Positions 1 to 9,727 of a stretch of DNA of 64,000 nt are shown here, one piece after another (position 1 is the first letter of the stretch; the number at the start of each line of letters is the position of its first letter). Under the pieces are notes generated by a model. The model was not told the DNA's origin. It searched no databases and saw nothing but the letters and a program-made list of their open reading frames with translations. This DNA is from Bacteroidales bacterium (GTDB taxonomy: Bacteria > Bacteroidota > Bacteroidia > Bacteroidales > FEN-979). The position numbers and the translations under genes were made by a program. The stretch spans positions 124,001-188,000 of the forward strand of contig JALNZC010000001.1 of assembly GCA_023229525.1 (NCBI GenBank), given 5' to 3'.

Positions 1-2
1 TC

Positions 3-662
3 TTTGCAACACCCGAAAAAGTCAATGCATTTATCGATAACCCCAGTAAGAAAGCCTTTAAAAAAGACCTGGGATGGGAACTTGCCCGATCAATGTCGGA
101 AGCCATGGGAAAATATGCCGGGAGTTTTGGTGCAGCAAGAACAAGTTTGGGCGTTTCGAGTCGTTTGTTTATCGCTGGTCTCCGCCAGATGAATCCCGAT
201 CAGGTAAAATATCCCGATGCCAATTCAACAATGCGCATGAGCTATGGAAGTGTTCTTGATTACTACCCTGCTGATGCCGTTCATTATGATTATTTCACCA
301 CCCTTAAAGGTGTAATGCAAAAAGAAGATCCGACGAACGAGGAGTTTATCGTCGATAAAAAGCTGAAGGACCTTTATACAGCTAAAGATTATGGCCCTTA
401 CGGTGAAAATGGTGAAATGATCGTCTGCTTTCTTACTACCAACGACATTACCGGTGGCAATTCGGGAAGCCCTGTTATCAATGGAGATGGACAACTCATC
501 GGTCTGGCATTTGATGGCAACTGGGAAGCGATGAGTGGCGATATTATGTTTGAACCGGATATGCAACGTACCATCAACGTTGATATACGTTATGTGCTTT
601 TCATCATTGATAAGTTTGCCGGGGCAACAAACCTGATTAACGAACTTACCCTGGTAAAGTAA
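3..662 (+). CDS. S46 family dipeptidyl-peptidase, DPP7-like (3' part)
   Basis: This is the C-terminal ~219 residues of a periplasmic S46 serine dipeptidyl-peptidase; the frame is open to the window edge, so the N-terminus lies outside. S46 enzymes remove dipeptides from peptide N-termini and feed amino-acid fermenters. The catalytic serine is visible in GNSGSPV (Ser codon 462-464). In the family, the residue 18 positions after the serine sets specificity: Gly in DPP7 (aliphatic or aromatic P1), Arg in DPP11 (Asp or Glu P1). Here it is Gly (codon 516-518), so DPP7-type specificity is inferred. The tail (IRYVLFIIDKFAGA) is the conserved S46 ending. A strong hairpin terminator follows. Family assignment is firm; specificity is inference. 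Confidence 0.93.
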   Translation, partial: FATPEKVNAFIDNPSKKAFKKDLGWELARSMSEAMGKYAGSFGAARTSLGVSSRLFIAGLRQMNPDQVKYPDANSTMRMSYGSVLDYYPADAVHYDYFTTLKGVMQKEDPTNEEFIVDKKLKDLYTAKDYGPYGENGEMIVCFLTTNDITGGNSGSPVINGDGQLIGLAFDGNWEAMSGDIMFEPDMQRTINVDIRYVLFIIDKFAGATNLINELTLVK

Positions 663-678
663 ACCTCCATCTGATTCG

Positions 679-711
679 AAAAAAGCCGCCCCGAAAGGAC
701 GGCTTTTTTTA
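679..711. terminator. Bidirectional intrinsic terminator between convergent genes
   Basis: A GC-rich hairpin (AGCCG-C-CC, loop CGAAA, GG-A-CGGCT) is preceded by an A-tract and followed by a T-tract, so it can work in both directions. It sits between the S46 peptidase (+) and the sorting-domain protein (-). Confidence 0.85.
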
Positions 712-731
712 TACCGTTACAGATACTTTTG

Positions 732-3650
732 TTAATCCAGGTGCATAACTTTGAGATGCTTTTTTATTCCCCCGGCAAGAACTTCAATGAAATAAAGTCC
801 GGGTCGAAGGCTTGTTTCTGGAGTGTGATCCGGGTAGAGTGTAAATTTATGCTGCCCTCGTGAAACGTATGTTTCGGTTAATGTTGTGACAGTATTTCCC
901 AATTCATCGTACATGATGATCTGAATCTTTGAATCTTTTGATATATCAACTGAAACCGTCAGTTGGTCGATAAATGGATTTGGAAAAGCGTAGACATTCA
1001 TTCCTGATGGTTTAGGTCTTTGAGTTCCGATTCCGACAGGTGGATTGTATCCTCCAGAAAGACACATCACTGTGCCATCCCTCCCGCCATACACCATTTC
1101 CATACTACTGTCGCCAACGATGTCGGGAATGGCATTGATGGCATCAATCGGTTCATCCGAAACAGCCGATTGAAGGATTGTCCCGGAAACCCCATCCATA
1201 AAATAGGCCCGGTTAGCGGTGTACAGAGTCCCCACAATTGCATCATTGATCCCGTCATGGTTAATATCGCCGATGTTTCCTACTGTCCATGATTTATCGG
1301 CAAGTGGTTTTGACCATATTTGAGCACAGGTGAATCCGTTGACCATTACCGCATGCGTTCCGCTGTTGGCAACCAATATATCGGGGTGGCCATCCATGTT
1401 TACATCATTCATGTGTTCAAATCTGAGAATCAGGACATTTCCGATATTGAGATGACTGATTTGACTACCCGTCACCGAATTAAGGATCATGACATTTCCG
1501 GAAAAATCACCCGCGGCTACATCCTTTTTTCCGTCTCCGTTCACGTCATCAACCTGCATCAGGCCCCAGACAGAAGATCCGGTAGTATTGTGCGTCCATT
1601 CTGTTGACCCGTCAAACCCGTTAATCCCATAAACCTTACCAACGGTTTCGCTGGAATTTGATGCTCCTGCAACAACGTCAGGGATCCCGTCATCGGTAAA
1701 ATCTTCAACACCGATAACAGAAAAAACAGGGCCTCCTGTGTTGTCTTCCCAAATACTGAGTCCGGTTTTGCCATTCAGACAATAAACTCTCTTCGGTCCT
1801 GTTCCATTGGCATCATTTCCCGTTGCTGCAAGAACATCCGGGAAGCCGTCATCATTGTAATCATATCGGACATCTACCTGGTAAACCCAACCTCCGTCAC
1901 CATATTCATGTGTATCGTGCTTCCAAAGTATTTGTCCCGTTTTTCCTGAAAAAGCTGTGATGGACCGATCACCCCAGGCAAGTCCTGCTATGACGTCCTG
2001 GTAACCATCGAGATCAATATCCTGTATAGTCGCAAGACCACTCTGGGAGTAAACCGCACCGGCATATATTTCCGTTTCCCAAAGCACATCACCCTGCCCG
2101 GATGCATTTCCGTTAAAACAACGAACATAGTCATCTTCCGACGCTATTATAACTTCGCTTACACCATCCCCTGTTATATCCTGGATGTGTTCAATGGCTT
2201 TCGAACTGTTATCCGAACCCCCTGAAATCTGATAACTCCATAATGGCGTCCCAACTGGATAAATGGTATCGATACCGGTTCCATGCAAGTCGACAATAAA
2301 GGGATTTTGAGATGTATCATTCGAAACTATTTCCATTGTTCCGGAATAAGATATTCCTTCTGTTGGATGAAACCAAATCCCGATTGAAACCGTTTGCAGG
2401 GTTCCTATCGTCAAAGGAAGCATCACCGATCCATCGACAAGAAAATGATCATCCGTTGTATTGAACCCTGAAATGACCAAAGGTTGATCACCATCATTGG
2501 ATACGGAAAGAATCCGGCGTGAGTAAGCTCCTGCCCGACGTTCACCCCAGTCATGAGATGGTTCAGCAATATCAATATGGGGACCGGGGTATACTGCATT
2601 TCCTGTCATCATTAAAGATACCTGAGGGTTGATAGGATCATTCGATATAATGTGGACTTCCGTCTGCAAAGGACCCACTGTAAAAGGAGAATAGGTGAAA
2701 TCGATGTTCGTTGATGCTCCCGGCACAAGCGTGAATGGTGTAGTGAAAGTGGTCGAAATGGGCTGATCCGGAGGTATGTCAATTCCGTTTATTACGAGAT
2801 TGGCCGTCCCGGTGTTTTCTACCAGGCAGTTCCAGGTTACAGAATCTTCAAGTGTCACAATACCGTAATCATGATTGTTTACCGGAATAGTAATGACAGG
2901 AGTTCCAGAACCACCTAAATCAACTTTATAAAGTGTACTGTTTCCCCCGGAAGGTCCATCACAGTACCAGAGGTAGGTCCCATCGAAGACAATCCCTGAA
3001 GGATCTTGGGATTGAGAGGGGTGGCTTTCTAAAAGTGTTCCCATATTGGACACTTTATAAAGCATATCACCCCAATAGTCAGCAATCCAAATGTCAGACC
3101 CTTGAAGACAAATATCCCATGGTTGGTTATTGGGTGGAGTAAACTGTGAAAGGACAGTCCCCAAACCATCGATATGATAAACCTTTCCAGGATCAGGGGA
3201 ATAGGTACATACCCAGTAAGTTCCATTGTCCGAAGCAATTCCAGACATGTAATGATCGGGCAGGTTGATGGCAGAAACCTGGGTGCCGGATAAAGTAAAT
3301 TCAAGTGCCTGCGCTGGCTGGGAGGAATTGGAAGGCTGCTTTACAGTAACCAGGTTGGGACTTTTATATGTCAATCCAAAAGCATCTTCAAAGGGTCCGG
3401 AACATTGAAGAACAGAAGTTCCATCAACTGGATTGAATTTATAAACCTGATCCCCGTTTAATCCATAGATCCCAAAATAGATGTATGTCCCATCCCAAGC
3501 CAAACCCGAAGCTTTCCCTGGAATGGTATACGAAGCCAAAATGGACCAGGAATCAGGTTCAGGGTTCTGAGCTGAAACATACCCCGGGTTGATGGTCTGA
3601 GATAAAATGACCAAACAAACAAATACCCATATCATGGAAAAAGTTTTCAT
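732..3650 (-). CDS. Secreted beta-propeller/FG-GAP protein with type IX sorting domain
   Basis: A 972-residue exported protein of unknown specific function. In order: a signal peptide (residues 1-27); a region rich in W/G-D/G repeats resembling NHL/PQQ-type propeller blades (~30-245); two Ig-like domains of the HYDIN/choice-of-anchor-D type (~250-355 and 358-462, with NDPINPQ and NDTSQNP motifs); a long FG-GAP/VCBS-like region with repeated D-x-x-G-D-G calcium-type motifs (~475-870); and a C-terminal type IX sorting domain of type A (~888-972, starting FPNPF, with GLYFIEV and a basic KKHLKVMHLD end). Such proteins cross the outer membrane by the T9SS and are anchored or released. It may follow the preceding leftward genes, but an 80-bp gap separates them. 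The architecture is clear; ligand and role are not. Confidence 0.88.
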   Translation of the reverse strand: MKTFSMIWVFVCLVILSQTINPGYVSAQNPEPDSWSILASYTIPGKASGLAWDGTYIYFGIYGLNGDQVYKFNPVDGTSVLQCSGPFEDAFGLTYKSPNLVTVKQPSNSSQPAQALEFTLSGTQVSAINLPDHYMSGIASDNGTYWVCTYSPDPGKVYHIDGLGTVLSQFTPPNNQPWDICLQGSDIWIADYWGDMLYKVSNMGTLLESHPSQSQDPSGIVFDGTYLWYCDGPSGGNSTLYKVDLGGSGTPVITIPVNNHDYGIVTLEDSVTWNCLVENTGTANLVINGIDIPPDQPISTTFTTPFTLVPGASTNIDFTYSPFTVGPLQTEVHIISNDPINPQVSLMMTGNAVYPGPHIDIAEPSHDWGERRAGAYSRRILSVSNDGDQPLVISGFNTTDDHFLVDGSVMLPLTIGTLQTVSIGIWFHPTEGISYSGTMEIVSNDTSQNPFIVDLHGTGIDTIYPVGTPLWSYQISGGSDNSSKAIEHIQDITGDGVSEVIIASEDDYVRCFNGNASGQGDVLWETEIYAGAVYSQSGLATIQDIDLDGYQDVIAGLAWGDRSITAFSGKTGQILWKHDTHEYGDGGWVYQVDVRYDYNDDGFPDVLAATGNDANGTGPKRVYCLNGKTGLSIWEDNTGGPVFSVIGVEDFTDDGIPDVVAGASNSSETVGKVYGINGFDGSTEWTHNTTGSSVWGLMQVDDVNGDGKKDVAAGDFSGNVMILNSVTGSQISHLNIGNVLILRFEHMNDVNMDGHPDILVANSGTHAVMVNGFTCAQIWSKPLADKSWTVGNIGDINHDGINDAIVGTLYTANRAYFMDGVSGTILQSAVSDEPIDAINAIPDIVGDSSMEMVYGGRDGTVMCLSGGYNPPVGIGTQRPKPSGMNVYAFPNPFIDQLTVSVDISKDSKIQIIMYDELGNTVTTLTETYVSRGQHKFTLYPDHTPETSLRPGLYFIEVLAGGIKKHLKVMHLD

Positions 3651-3730
3651 GTTGAAACAATTAAATTATACCTGGATTTAATATCTAAAAGTACTAATTA
3701 TTTTAGTCAATTATCTACTCCTGTAAGAAT

Positions 3731-5065
3731 TTATAATCCTTGCTTAAACATCATTTTATTATCAGGGCTGCCCGGTATGTCATAAAGATAAAAGACATCA
3801 GAGTTATAAATACGTAATTTTTGCGGAAAGGGGTGAATAATCTCAAGAATTCTCTTCAATAATCCCGTATTAATATCAATCCGGTATATAACACAGATTC
3901 CGCTTCTAAGAAATGCAGTATATGCCAGACTTGTTGCTTCGTCAATCAAAATATCATTGGACCATCTTCCATTATGAATGGTATCCACTTTAAGCCCGAT
4001 CTTATAGGAGTAATTTCCTTCCATATCATAAAACTCAATTTGGCGATCTGGGGAATTAAAAATACAAATGTAATTTCCCATCCTGTAAAGCGAGGTATGT
4101 ATCGGGCGATATAATATCTTGTTAATATAATTCCATGTTACAAAATCCTCCCGGGAATCAGGGTGTCTTGTTTGCCATAATAAGCCTATATCCTCGCTGT
4201 TACGACGTAACATTTTTAATTTTTTTTCATCATTGACGCTCGCAAGAGAATTTCGGACAAGTGTTTTTCTGTTGATCCCGTAATACTCAACGCTAAGACC
4301 CTTATTGGTCACTTTCTGAAAATAAAATGTTTCTGATGTGGATGCAATGCAATCTTTGAGAACATCATCAAATTTTTTCAACCCGACCGGGTGAATCAGG
4401 TGCAGGCTGTCTCTCTGCTGGTAAATTTGAAAACCCGAATCATTGCCAAGAACATGAACATATCCCATACAGTCTTTGAATAAGCGGTTAGGTAAAAACC
4501 GGATTGCACTTGTTCTTGCCAGGGTGGCTCCGGATGGATCTTTGCAAATAATTTCAGCATTTGACAACCGGGTACGATAAATGAGCAGATATATTTTCCC
4601 ACTATCAATTTCATAGTCCTTTACTGCAAAAAAATTATCCTTGAAAAATGCTGTTGTTTTCCGGGCTGTAATTTCAACCTCCTCCAGCTCTTCAATACGG
4701 GGCTCAAGATAAATGGTCAGCGAAAAGGATGTTTTGTCGAGTATAATTATTTTTGGTTGATACCCTACATGGCTCACGATGAGGGTAGCCGAGAGACTAT
4801 CAATGAAAAAGGAGAATTCACCTTTTATACCCGAAACAGTACCAATATTGGATCCTTTTATCGAAAGATTGACATCTGCGATCGGTTTTTTGCTAGTCTG
4901 ATCAACTATTTTCCCATAGTAAAAGTTATAATTATGCTGAGCCTCTCCTGAATAAGCATGGGTGAGGAACAAAATGAGAAGTATAAAGAAACAGAGGACT
5001 CGTTGACCTTCACGAAACCCAATCGTAGTCCATTTGTTTCCGGGCAAGATCAATTCGCTTGACAC
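3731..5065 (-). CDS. CarboxypepD_reg-like domain protein, exported
   Basis: A 444-residue exported protein. The most plausible start is GTG at 5065, inside the 3' end of rnr (56-nt overlap); a TTG further in is an alternative. A hydrophobic signal segment follows (~24-40, ending in SGEAQ). Residues ~50-130 form a carboxypeptidase-regulatory-like beta sandwich (GKIVDQTSKKPIADVNL, then GEFSF and VSHVGYQPK), the domain also found at the N-terminus of TonB-dependent receptors. The remainder (~150-444) has repeated beta-strand patterns and resembles the 6-bladed beta-propeller proteins that accompany this domain in Bacteroidota; no plug or barrel is present. Probably an outer-membrane-associated or periplasmic protein. 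Function unknown. The overlap suggests it is cotranscribed with rnr. Confidence 0.75.
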   Translation of the reverse strand: MSSELILPGNKWTTIGFREGQRVLCFFILLILFLTHAYSGEAQHNYNFYYGKIVDQTSKKPIADVNLSIKGSNIGTVSGIKGEFSFFIDSLSATLIVSHVGYQPKIIILDKTSFSLTIYLEPRIEELEEVEITARKTTAFFKDNFFAVKDYEIDSGKIYLLIYRTRLSNAEIICKDPSGATLARTSAIRFLPNRLFKDCMGYVHVLGNDSGFQIYQQRDSLHLIHPVGLKKFDDVLKDCIASTSETFYFQKVTNKGLSVEYYGINRKTLVRNSLASVNDEKKLKMLRRNSEDIGLLWQTRHPDSREDFVTWNYINKILYRPIHTSLYRMGNYICIFNSPDRQIEFYDMEGNYSYKIGLKVDTIHNGRWSNDILIDEATSLAYTAFLRSGICVIYRIDINTGLLKRILEIIHPFPQKLRIYNSDVFYLYDIPGSPDNKMMFKQGL

Positions 5066-7169
5066 GGATCTTTAATTTATCTCCCAGTTTAAAACGATGA
5101 CCATGACGTTGTCCTATGATCTGATAATTTTCTTCATCCAAAAAGTAGTAATCATCCTCCAAATCCCTTAACCTGATCATTCCTTCGCATTTAGTACCGG
5201 TAATCTCGGCAAAAATTCCCCATTTACTAACACCGGAGATCAATGCATCAAACTCTTGTCCCACCTTATCCAACATATATTCTGCCTGTTTGTATTTAAC
5301 CGACATGCGTTCTGCATCGACCGCCCTTCGTTCCATTTCAGAGGCGTGTTCACACTTTAATTCAAATTCCTCCTTTTGAACACCGGGGGTGTCGTGCAGG
5401 TAGTTAAAAAGGAGCCGATGAACCATCAGGTCCGGATATCGTCGAATGGGTGAGGTAAAATGGGTATAAAAGGGGAAGGCCAGCCCGTAATGACCAATGT
5501 TATTTGTTGTATAGTAAGCTTTTGACATCGTGCGGATGGCAATTGTTTCAATCATGTTTTCAGTCCCGGTACCCCTTATATCATGGAAAAGTTTATTGAA
5601 AGACTCCGCGAGGGATTTTTTGGTGGTTATTTTTAATTTAAATCCAAGCCGCTCAACGAATTGCGTGAATGTTTCAAGTTTTTCGGGATTGGGCGTGTCG
5701 TGAACACGGTAAACAAAGGTTTTTGCAGGTTGATTCTCCTTTTTCCTTCCAATGCGCTCTGCAACCATGCGATTGGCCAATAACATAAAATCTTCTATCA
5801 GTTTATTGGCTTCCTTCATCTCCCTGATGAAAATACTCAATGGTCGCCCTTTTTCATCCAGTTTGAACCGTACTTCCTGTGTCTCAAAATTAAAGGAACC
5901 CTTTTGAAACCGGATTTCACGTAGTTTTGTAGCAAGGGAATTAAAAACGGAAATTTCTTTTACAAATTCACCGCGACCCGATTCAATAATCGATTGTACT
6001 TCTTCGTATGAAAACCTCCGGTTTGAATTAATCACTGTTTTTCCATACCATTCGGTATAGATTCTGGCGTTTTCATCCATCTCAAATACGGCTGAAAAAC
6101 AAAGCCGGTCTTCACACTGCTTTAAAGAGCATAATCCGTTCGAAAGTCGCTCCGGAAGCATGGGAATAGTTCGACCCACCATATAAACCGAGGTGCCTCT
6201 TTCATTAGCCTCCTTCTCGATCGCCGAACCGGGTTTTACATAGTATGAAACATCGGCAATATGAACGCCAATTTCCCAATGCCCGTTTGCTAATAATTTC
6301 AAGGAAATTGCATCATCAAAATCCTTCGCATCTTCCGGGTCAATTGTGATGGTAATTATATCGCGAAAATCCCTGCGTTTTTTTATTTCGTCATCAGGTA
6401 TCTTTTCCGGAAACAGAGACGCTTCTTTTTCTGCTGCATGAGAAAAGCATAGTGGAAAATCAATTTCAGCTAATATAGATTGCATTTCCACTTCATTTTC
6501 CCCAGGTTTACCCAGCACCTGTATTACTTCACCAAAAGGATTGGCAGACTGTGCAGGCCATTCCGTGATGATCGCAACTACCTTTTGTCCGTTTTTCGCC
6601 CCTTTTAATTTCGAAACAGGGATGAATAGATCAACCGGCATTGTTGTGCTGTCTGGTGAAAGAAAAGCAAAATTTTTGGAGGTCTCTATAATTCCGACAA
6701 ATTGTTTTTTATTCCGTTGTATAATCTCAGTGATCTCTCCTTCTCTTTTATGTCCTTTCCGGGTGGGAAAAAGAAAGACTTTTACCGTGTCTCCATGAAG
6801 GGCATGATTTGTATTGGTGGCAGCCACAAAAACATCTTCTGTTTTGTCTTCCGGAATCACATATGCTTTTCCGGTCTGCTTCATGTCAACCTTACCGGCA
6901 ACCAATGTCTTAACCGTCTTTACCTCATTTGTCCCTTCATAATTGATCTTGTATTTACCACGTTTATCCTGTACCAGTTCTTTGTTCATGAACAATTGTT
7001 CAATGATAAGCCGGATCAGGTCTTTGGTGGCCCGATCATTAATCCCAAGACGTGCGGCTATCTGTTTGTAATTAAAACTGCTGGCGGGATTCTTTTTAAA
7101 AATCTCCAATACTGTTTGAACGAATGTGTTTTTTCCGTTTCCAATTAGACTTTTTTTCTTCTTTCCCAT
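5010..7169 (-). CDS. rnr: Ribonuclease R
   Basis: A 719-residue 3'-to-5' exoribonuclease of the RNase II/R family, which degrades structured RNA in the cytoplasm. An N-terminal helix-turn-helix (~33-62) is followed by OB/cold-shock domains (~85-240), the RNB catalytic domain (~265-600, with the acidic metal-binding motif DPEDAKDFDDA at ~277-288, HIADVSYYV, and TSPIRRYPDLMVHR) and a C-terminal S1 domain (~635-715). The length fits Bacteroidota RNase R. It starts 10 nt downstream of the ABC ATPase stop, so the two are probably one transcript; its 3' end overlaps the next gene. Confidence 0.97.
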   Translation of the reverse strand: MGKKKKSLIGNGKNTFVQTVLEIFKKNPASSFNYKQIAARLGINDRATKDLIRLIIEQLFMNKELVQDKRGKYKINYEGTNEVKTVKTLVAGKVDMKQTGKAYVIPEDKTEDVFVAATNTNHALHGDTVKVFLFPTRKGHKREGEITEIIQRNKKQFVGIIETSKNFAFLSPDSTTMPVDLFIPVSKLKGAKNGQKVVAIITEWPAQSANPFGEVIQVLGKPGENEVEMQSILAEIDFPLCFSHAAEKEASLFPEKIPDDEIKKRRDFRDIITITIDPEDAKDFDDAISLKLLANGHWEIGVHIADVSYYVKPGSAIEKEANERGTSVYMVGRTIPMLPERLSNGLCSLKQCEDRLCFSAVFEMDENARIYTEWYGKTVINSNRRFSYEEVQSIIESGRGEFVKEISVFNSLATKLREIRFQKGSFNFETQEVRFKLDEKGRPLSIFIREMKEANKLIEDFMLLANRMVAERIGRKKENQPAKTFVYRVHDTPNPEKLETFTQFVERLGFKLKITTKKSLAESFNKLFHDIRGTGTENMIETIAIRTMSKAYYTTNNIGHYGLAFPFYTHFTSPIRRYPDLMVHRLLFNYLHDTPGVQKEEFELKCEHASEMERRAVDAERMSVKYKQAEYMLDKVGQEFDALISGVSKWGIFAEITGTKCEGMIRLRDLEDDYYFLDEENYQIIGQRHGHRFKLGDKLKIRVKRIDLARKQMDYDWVS

Positions 7170-7179
7170 TTTGCTTTTT

Positions 7180-8916
7180 TTAAACTTTTTGATTTTTAAC
7201 CACTACCGGCGCCGGAATTGCTTCCAATAAATCACGTGTATACTCCGACTGTGGTTGTGCATAAATCTGGTCGGCTTCTCCGATTTCGACGATTTTACCG
7301 TTTTTCATCACAATCAGTCGGTCTGCCATATATTTAACTACCGAAAGATCATGAGAAATAAAAATGTAGGTCAGTCCGAAATCCCTTTTCAAATCATTTA
7401 ATAAATTTAACACCTGTGCCTGAATCGAAACATCGAGAGCCGAAACAGATTCATCACAAATGATCAATCGGGGTTCTACAGCAAGAGCCCTGGCAATACA
7501 AATTCGCTGACGCTGTCCGCCCGAAAATTCGTGTGGATATCTGAAGTAATGTTCCGGTTTCAACCCTACATTTGATAGAAGCTCCATCACCTTTTCCTTT
7601 CTTGCCGAATTATTATGATGCAGTTTGTGAACCTTCATCGGCTCCTGAATAGCCTCACCAATAGTCAACCTTGGATTCAAGGAAGAATATGGATCCTGAA
7701 AAATAATCTGTACCTCTTTGCGGAATTTTTTCAATTTGCCCCCGGTTAACCTTGTAATGTCTGTATCCCGGTAAATGATTCTGCCTTCGGAAGCAGGGAT
7801 TAATTCAAGGGCAACTCTTGCAAGCGTCGTTTTTCCGCTGCCGGATTCTCCGACAACGCCCAATGTTTCCCCGGGATAAACATTAAATTTCGCATCTTTA
7901 AGTGCATAGCTGGTATTTCCTTTTCGCTTAAATATCGAACCCGTTGAAGAGTATTGTTTCGAAATGCTTTCAAATACCAGAACGGGTTTCTGATCATATA
8001 ACTTTTTATGGGCATCTGCGCGCTGCCGAGGGGTAATAATTTCATCATGTCCTGCTGGTTGCGGATGGAAAAAGTTTTCAAGGGTGGGCAATCGGTTTAA
8101 CCGTTTATCAAGCGGTGGCCGGCAAGCCAATAAACCACGCGTATAGGGATGCCGTGGTGTGTTAAAAATTTCGCTAACCGTCCCCTCCTCAATGATCTTC
8201 CCTTTGTTCATCACCAAAACCCGGTCAGCAAAACCTGAAACAAGGCCCAGATCATGGGTGATAAACAAAATACTCATCTTCCGGTCGGCCTGTAACCTTT
8301 TCAACAGTTCAAGTATGGTCTTCTGAACCGTGACGTCAAGCGCCGTGGTCGGCTCGTCTGCAATCAATATTTTTGGATTGCACGCAATAGCCATGGCGAT
8401 CATTACCCGCTGTTTTTGTCCTCCGGATAATTGATGGGGATAAGTCTTTAACAATTCTGTTGGCCGGGGAAGCAATACTTCGTTAAACAAATCGAGCGTT
8501 TTCTTTTGGGCTTCCTGCCTGGAGAACCCCAAATGAACCTGTAAACTTTCCATTACCTGGTCCCCACAGGTAAATACCGGATTGAGCGATGTCATCGGTT
8601 CCTGAAAAATCATGGAGATTTCTTTTCCCCTTAACTTTTGCATTTCCTTTTCTTTGATCTGCAAAAGGTTTTGCCTGAGCTGATCCGAATTCCGGAAAAA
8701 AACAGAACCATGAAGTATCCTGCCCGGAGGACAAGGGATCAAACCTAATATGGCAAGAGCTGTAATTGTTTTCCCTGAACCGGATTCACCAACAACAGCA
8801 AGGGTCTGGGATGTGTTCAGAATAAAAGAGACATGATCAACTGCGGTTGTTGTCTGTTGACCCGAAGAAAAATTGACGGATAAACCACTAACTTCAAGCA
8901 ATGGTGCGAAATTCAT
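7180..8916 (-). CDS. Peptide-type ABC transporter ATPase with two fused nucleotide-binding domains
   Basis: A 578-residue cytoplasmic ATPase with two complete NBDs, like YejF/DppD-DppF fusions that energise di- or oligopeptide importers. NBD1 (~7-265) has Walker A GESGSGKT at 43-50, signature LSGGQKQR and Walker B ILIADEPTTALD. NBD2 (~312-560) repeats these (GESGSGKTTLAR, FSGGQRQR, LIICDESVSALD). After each NBD is the oligopeptide-type C-terminal extension (HPYTRGLLACRPP and QSEYTRDLLEAIP). No permease or binding protein is adjacent, so its membrane partner is encoded elsewhere. First gene of the leftward run with rnr. Confidence 0.95.
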   Translation of the reverse strand: MNFAPLLEVSGLSVNFSSGQQTTTAVDHVSFILNTSQTLAVVGESGSGKTITALAILGLIPCPPGRILHGSVFFRNSDQLRQNLLQIKEKEMQKLRGKEISMIFQEPMTSLNPVFTCGDQVMESLQVHLGFSRQEAQKKTLDLFNEVLLPRPTELLKTYPHQLSGGQKQRVMIAMAIACNPKILIADEPTTALDVTVQKTILELLKRLQADRKMSILFITHDLGLVSGFADRVLVMNKGKIIEEGTVSEIFNTPRHPYTRGLLACRPPLDKRLNRLPTLENFFHPQPAGHDEIITPRQRADAHKKLYDQKPVLVFESISKQYSSTGSIFKRKGNTSYALKDAKFNVYPGETLGVVGESGSGKTTLARVALELIPASEGRIIYRDTDITRLTGGKLKKFRKEVQIIFQDPYSSLNPRLTIGEAIQEPMKVHKLHHNNSARKEKVMELLSNVGLKPEHYFRYPHEFSGGQRQRICIARALAVEPRLIICDESVSALDVSIQAQVLNLLNDLKRDFGLTYIFISHDLSVVKYMADRLIVMKNGKIVEIGEADQIYAQPQSEYTRDLLEAIPAPVVVKNQKV

Positions 8917-8936
8917 TAACGGAATAAAATTTTAAC

Positions 8937-8944
8937 CAAACCTA
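8937..8944 (-). promoter_or_regulatory. Putative -7 element (TAGGTTTG) for the ABC ATPase-rnr run
   Basis: On the minus strand TAGGTTTG matches the Bacteroidota -7 consensus TAnnTTTG and lies 20 nt upstream of the ATPase ATG. No convincing TTTG at the -33 spacing was found, so this is tentative. Confidence 0.45.
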
Positions 8945-9037
8945 CTGGATTTTTTCCAATATTGAGATAATCCAGATAAAATATATCAATCATACTATTA
9001 CCTTTTAACAGGTGAACCGATTAAGCAATAAAAAAAG

Positions 9038-9727
9038 ATGAACTGGTTTGGTGATTTTGTTTCGCTTATTTTTCCTAAAATATGTGTCTGTTGTGGTAAT
9101 AGCCTGTGGAAAAATGAAGAGATCATTTGTCGTCTATGTGATTACCATCTGCCAAGAACAAATTTCCATCTTGATCCTGGCAATCCTGTAAGTTATTCGT
9201 TTTTGGGAAGGGCTTCAATTGAAAATGCAACTGCATTTCTGTACTTCAACAAAGGAAATAAAGTACAACAATTGATCCATCATTTGAAATATAAAGAGAG
9301 ACGTGATGTCGGTATTTATATGGGAGTACAATATGGGCGTCAATTGTTACAGTCGCCGCTTTATAAATCAATGCAAACCATCATTCCTGTTCCCCTGCAT
9401 AAGAAAAAGCAGAAACAACGTGGGTATAATCAAAGTGAACAATTCGCAATCGGACTTGCTGAATCCATGAATCTTTCGGTTAGTAATAATAATCTGATCC
9501 GTGTAAAAGCTACTGCAACCCAAACCAAAAAGTCACGTTTCAACCGTTACATGAATGTCAGTGAGATTTTCACCGTTTCCAATCCACAATCTCTTCAGGG
9601 AAAACACATTCTCCTTGTCGATGATGTGATTACCACGGGAGCAACACTGGAATCGTGCATTCATGCCATGAGTGTAATTCCCGGTTGCAAAATCAGCGTT
9701 GCCTGCATCGCTGCCGCTATGCTTTAG
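9038..9727 (+). CDS. ComF family phosphoribosyltransferase-like protein
   Basis: A 229-residue ComFC/GntX-type protein. A cysteine-rich N-terminus that probably binds zinc (C16, C18, C19, C31, C34) precedes a type I phosphoribosyltransferase fold whose PRPP loop ILLVDDVITTGAT (~191-203) is intact. In naturally competent bacteria ComFC is a cytoplasmic DNA-uptake/recombination factor; in most Bacteroidota its role is untested. It is divergent from the ABC ATPase and convergent with the lamin-tail protein, with which it shares four bases at the stop codons. Confidence 0.9.
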   Translation: MNWFGDFVSLIFPKICVCCGNSLWKNEEIICRLCDYHLPRTNFHLDPGNPVSYSFLGRASIENATAFLYFNKGNKVQQLIHHLKYKERRDVGIYMGVQYGRQLLQSPLYKSMQTIIPVPLHKKKQKQRGYNQSEQFAIGLAESMNLSVSNNNLIRVKATATQTKKSRFNRYMNVSEIFTVSNPQSLQGKHILLVDDVITTGATLESCIHAMSVIPGCKISVACIAAAML

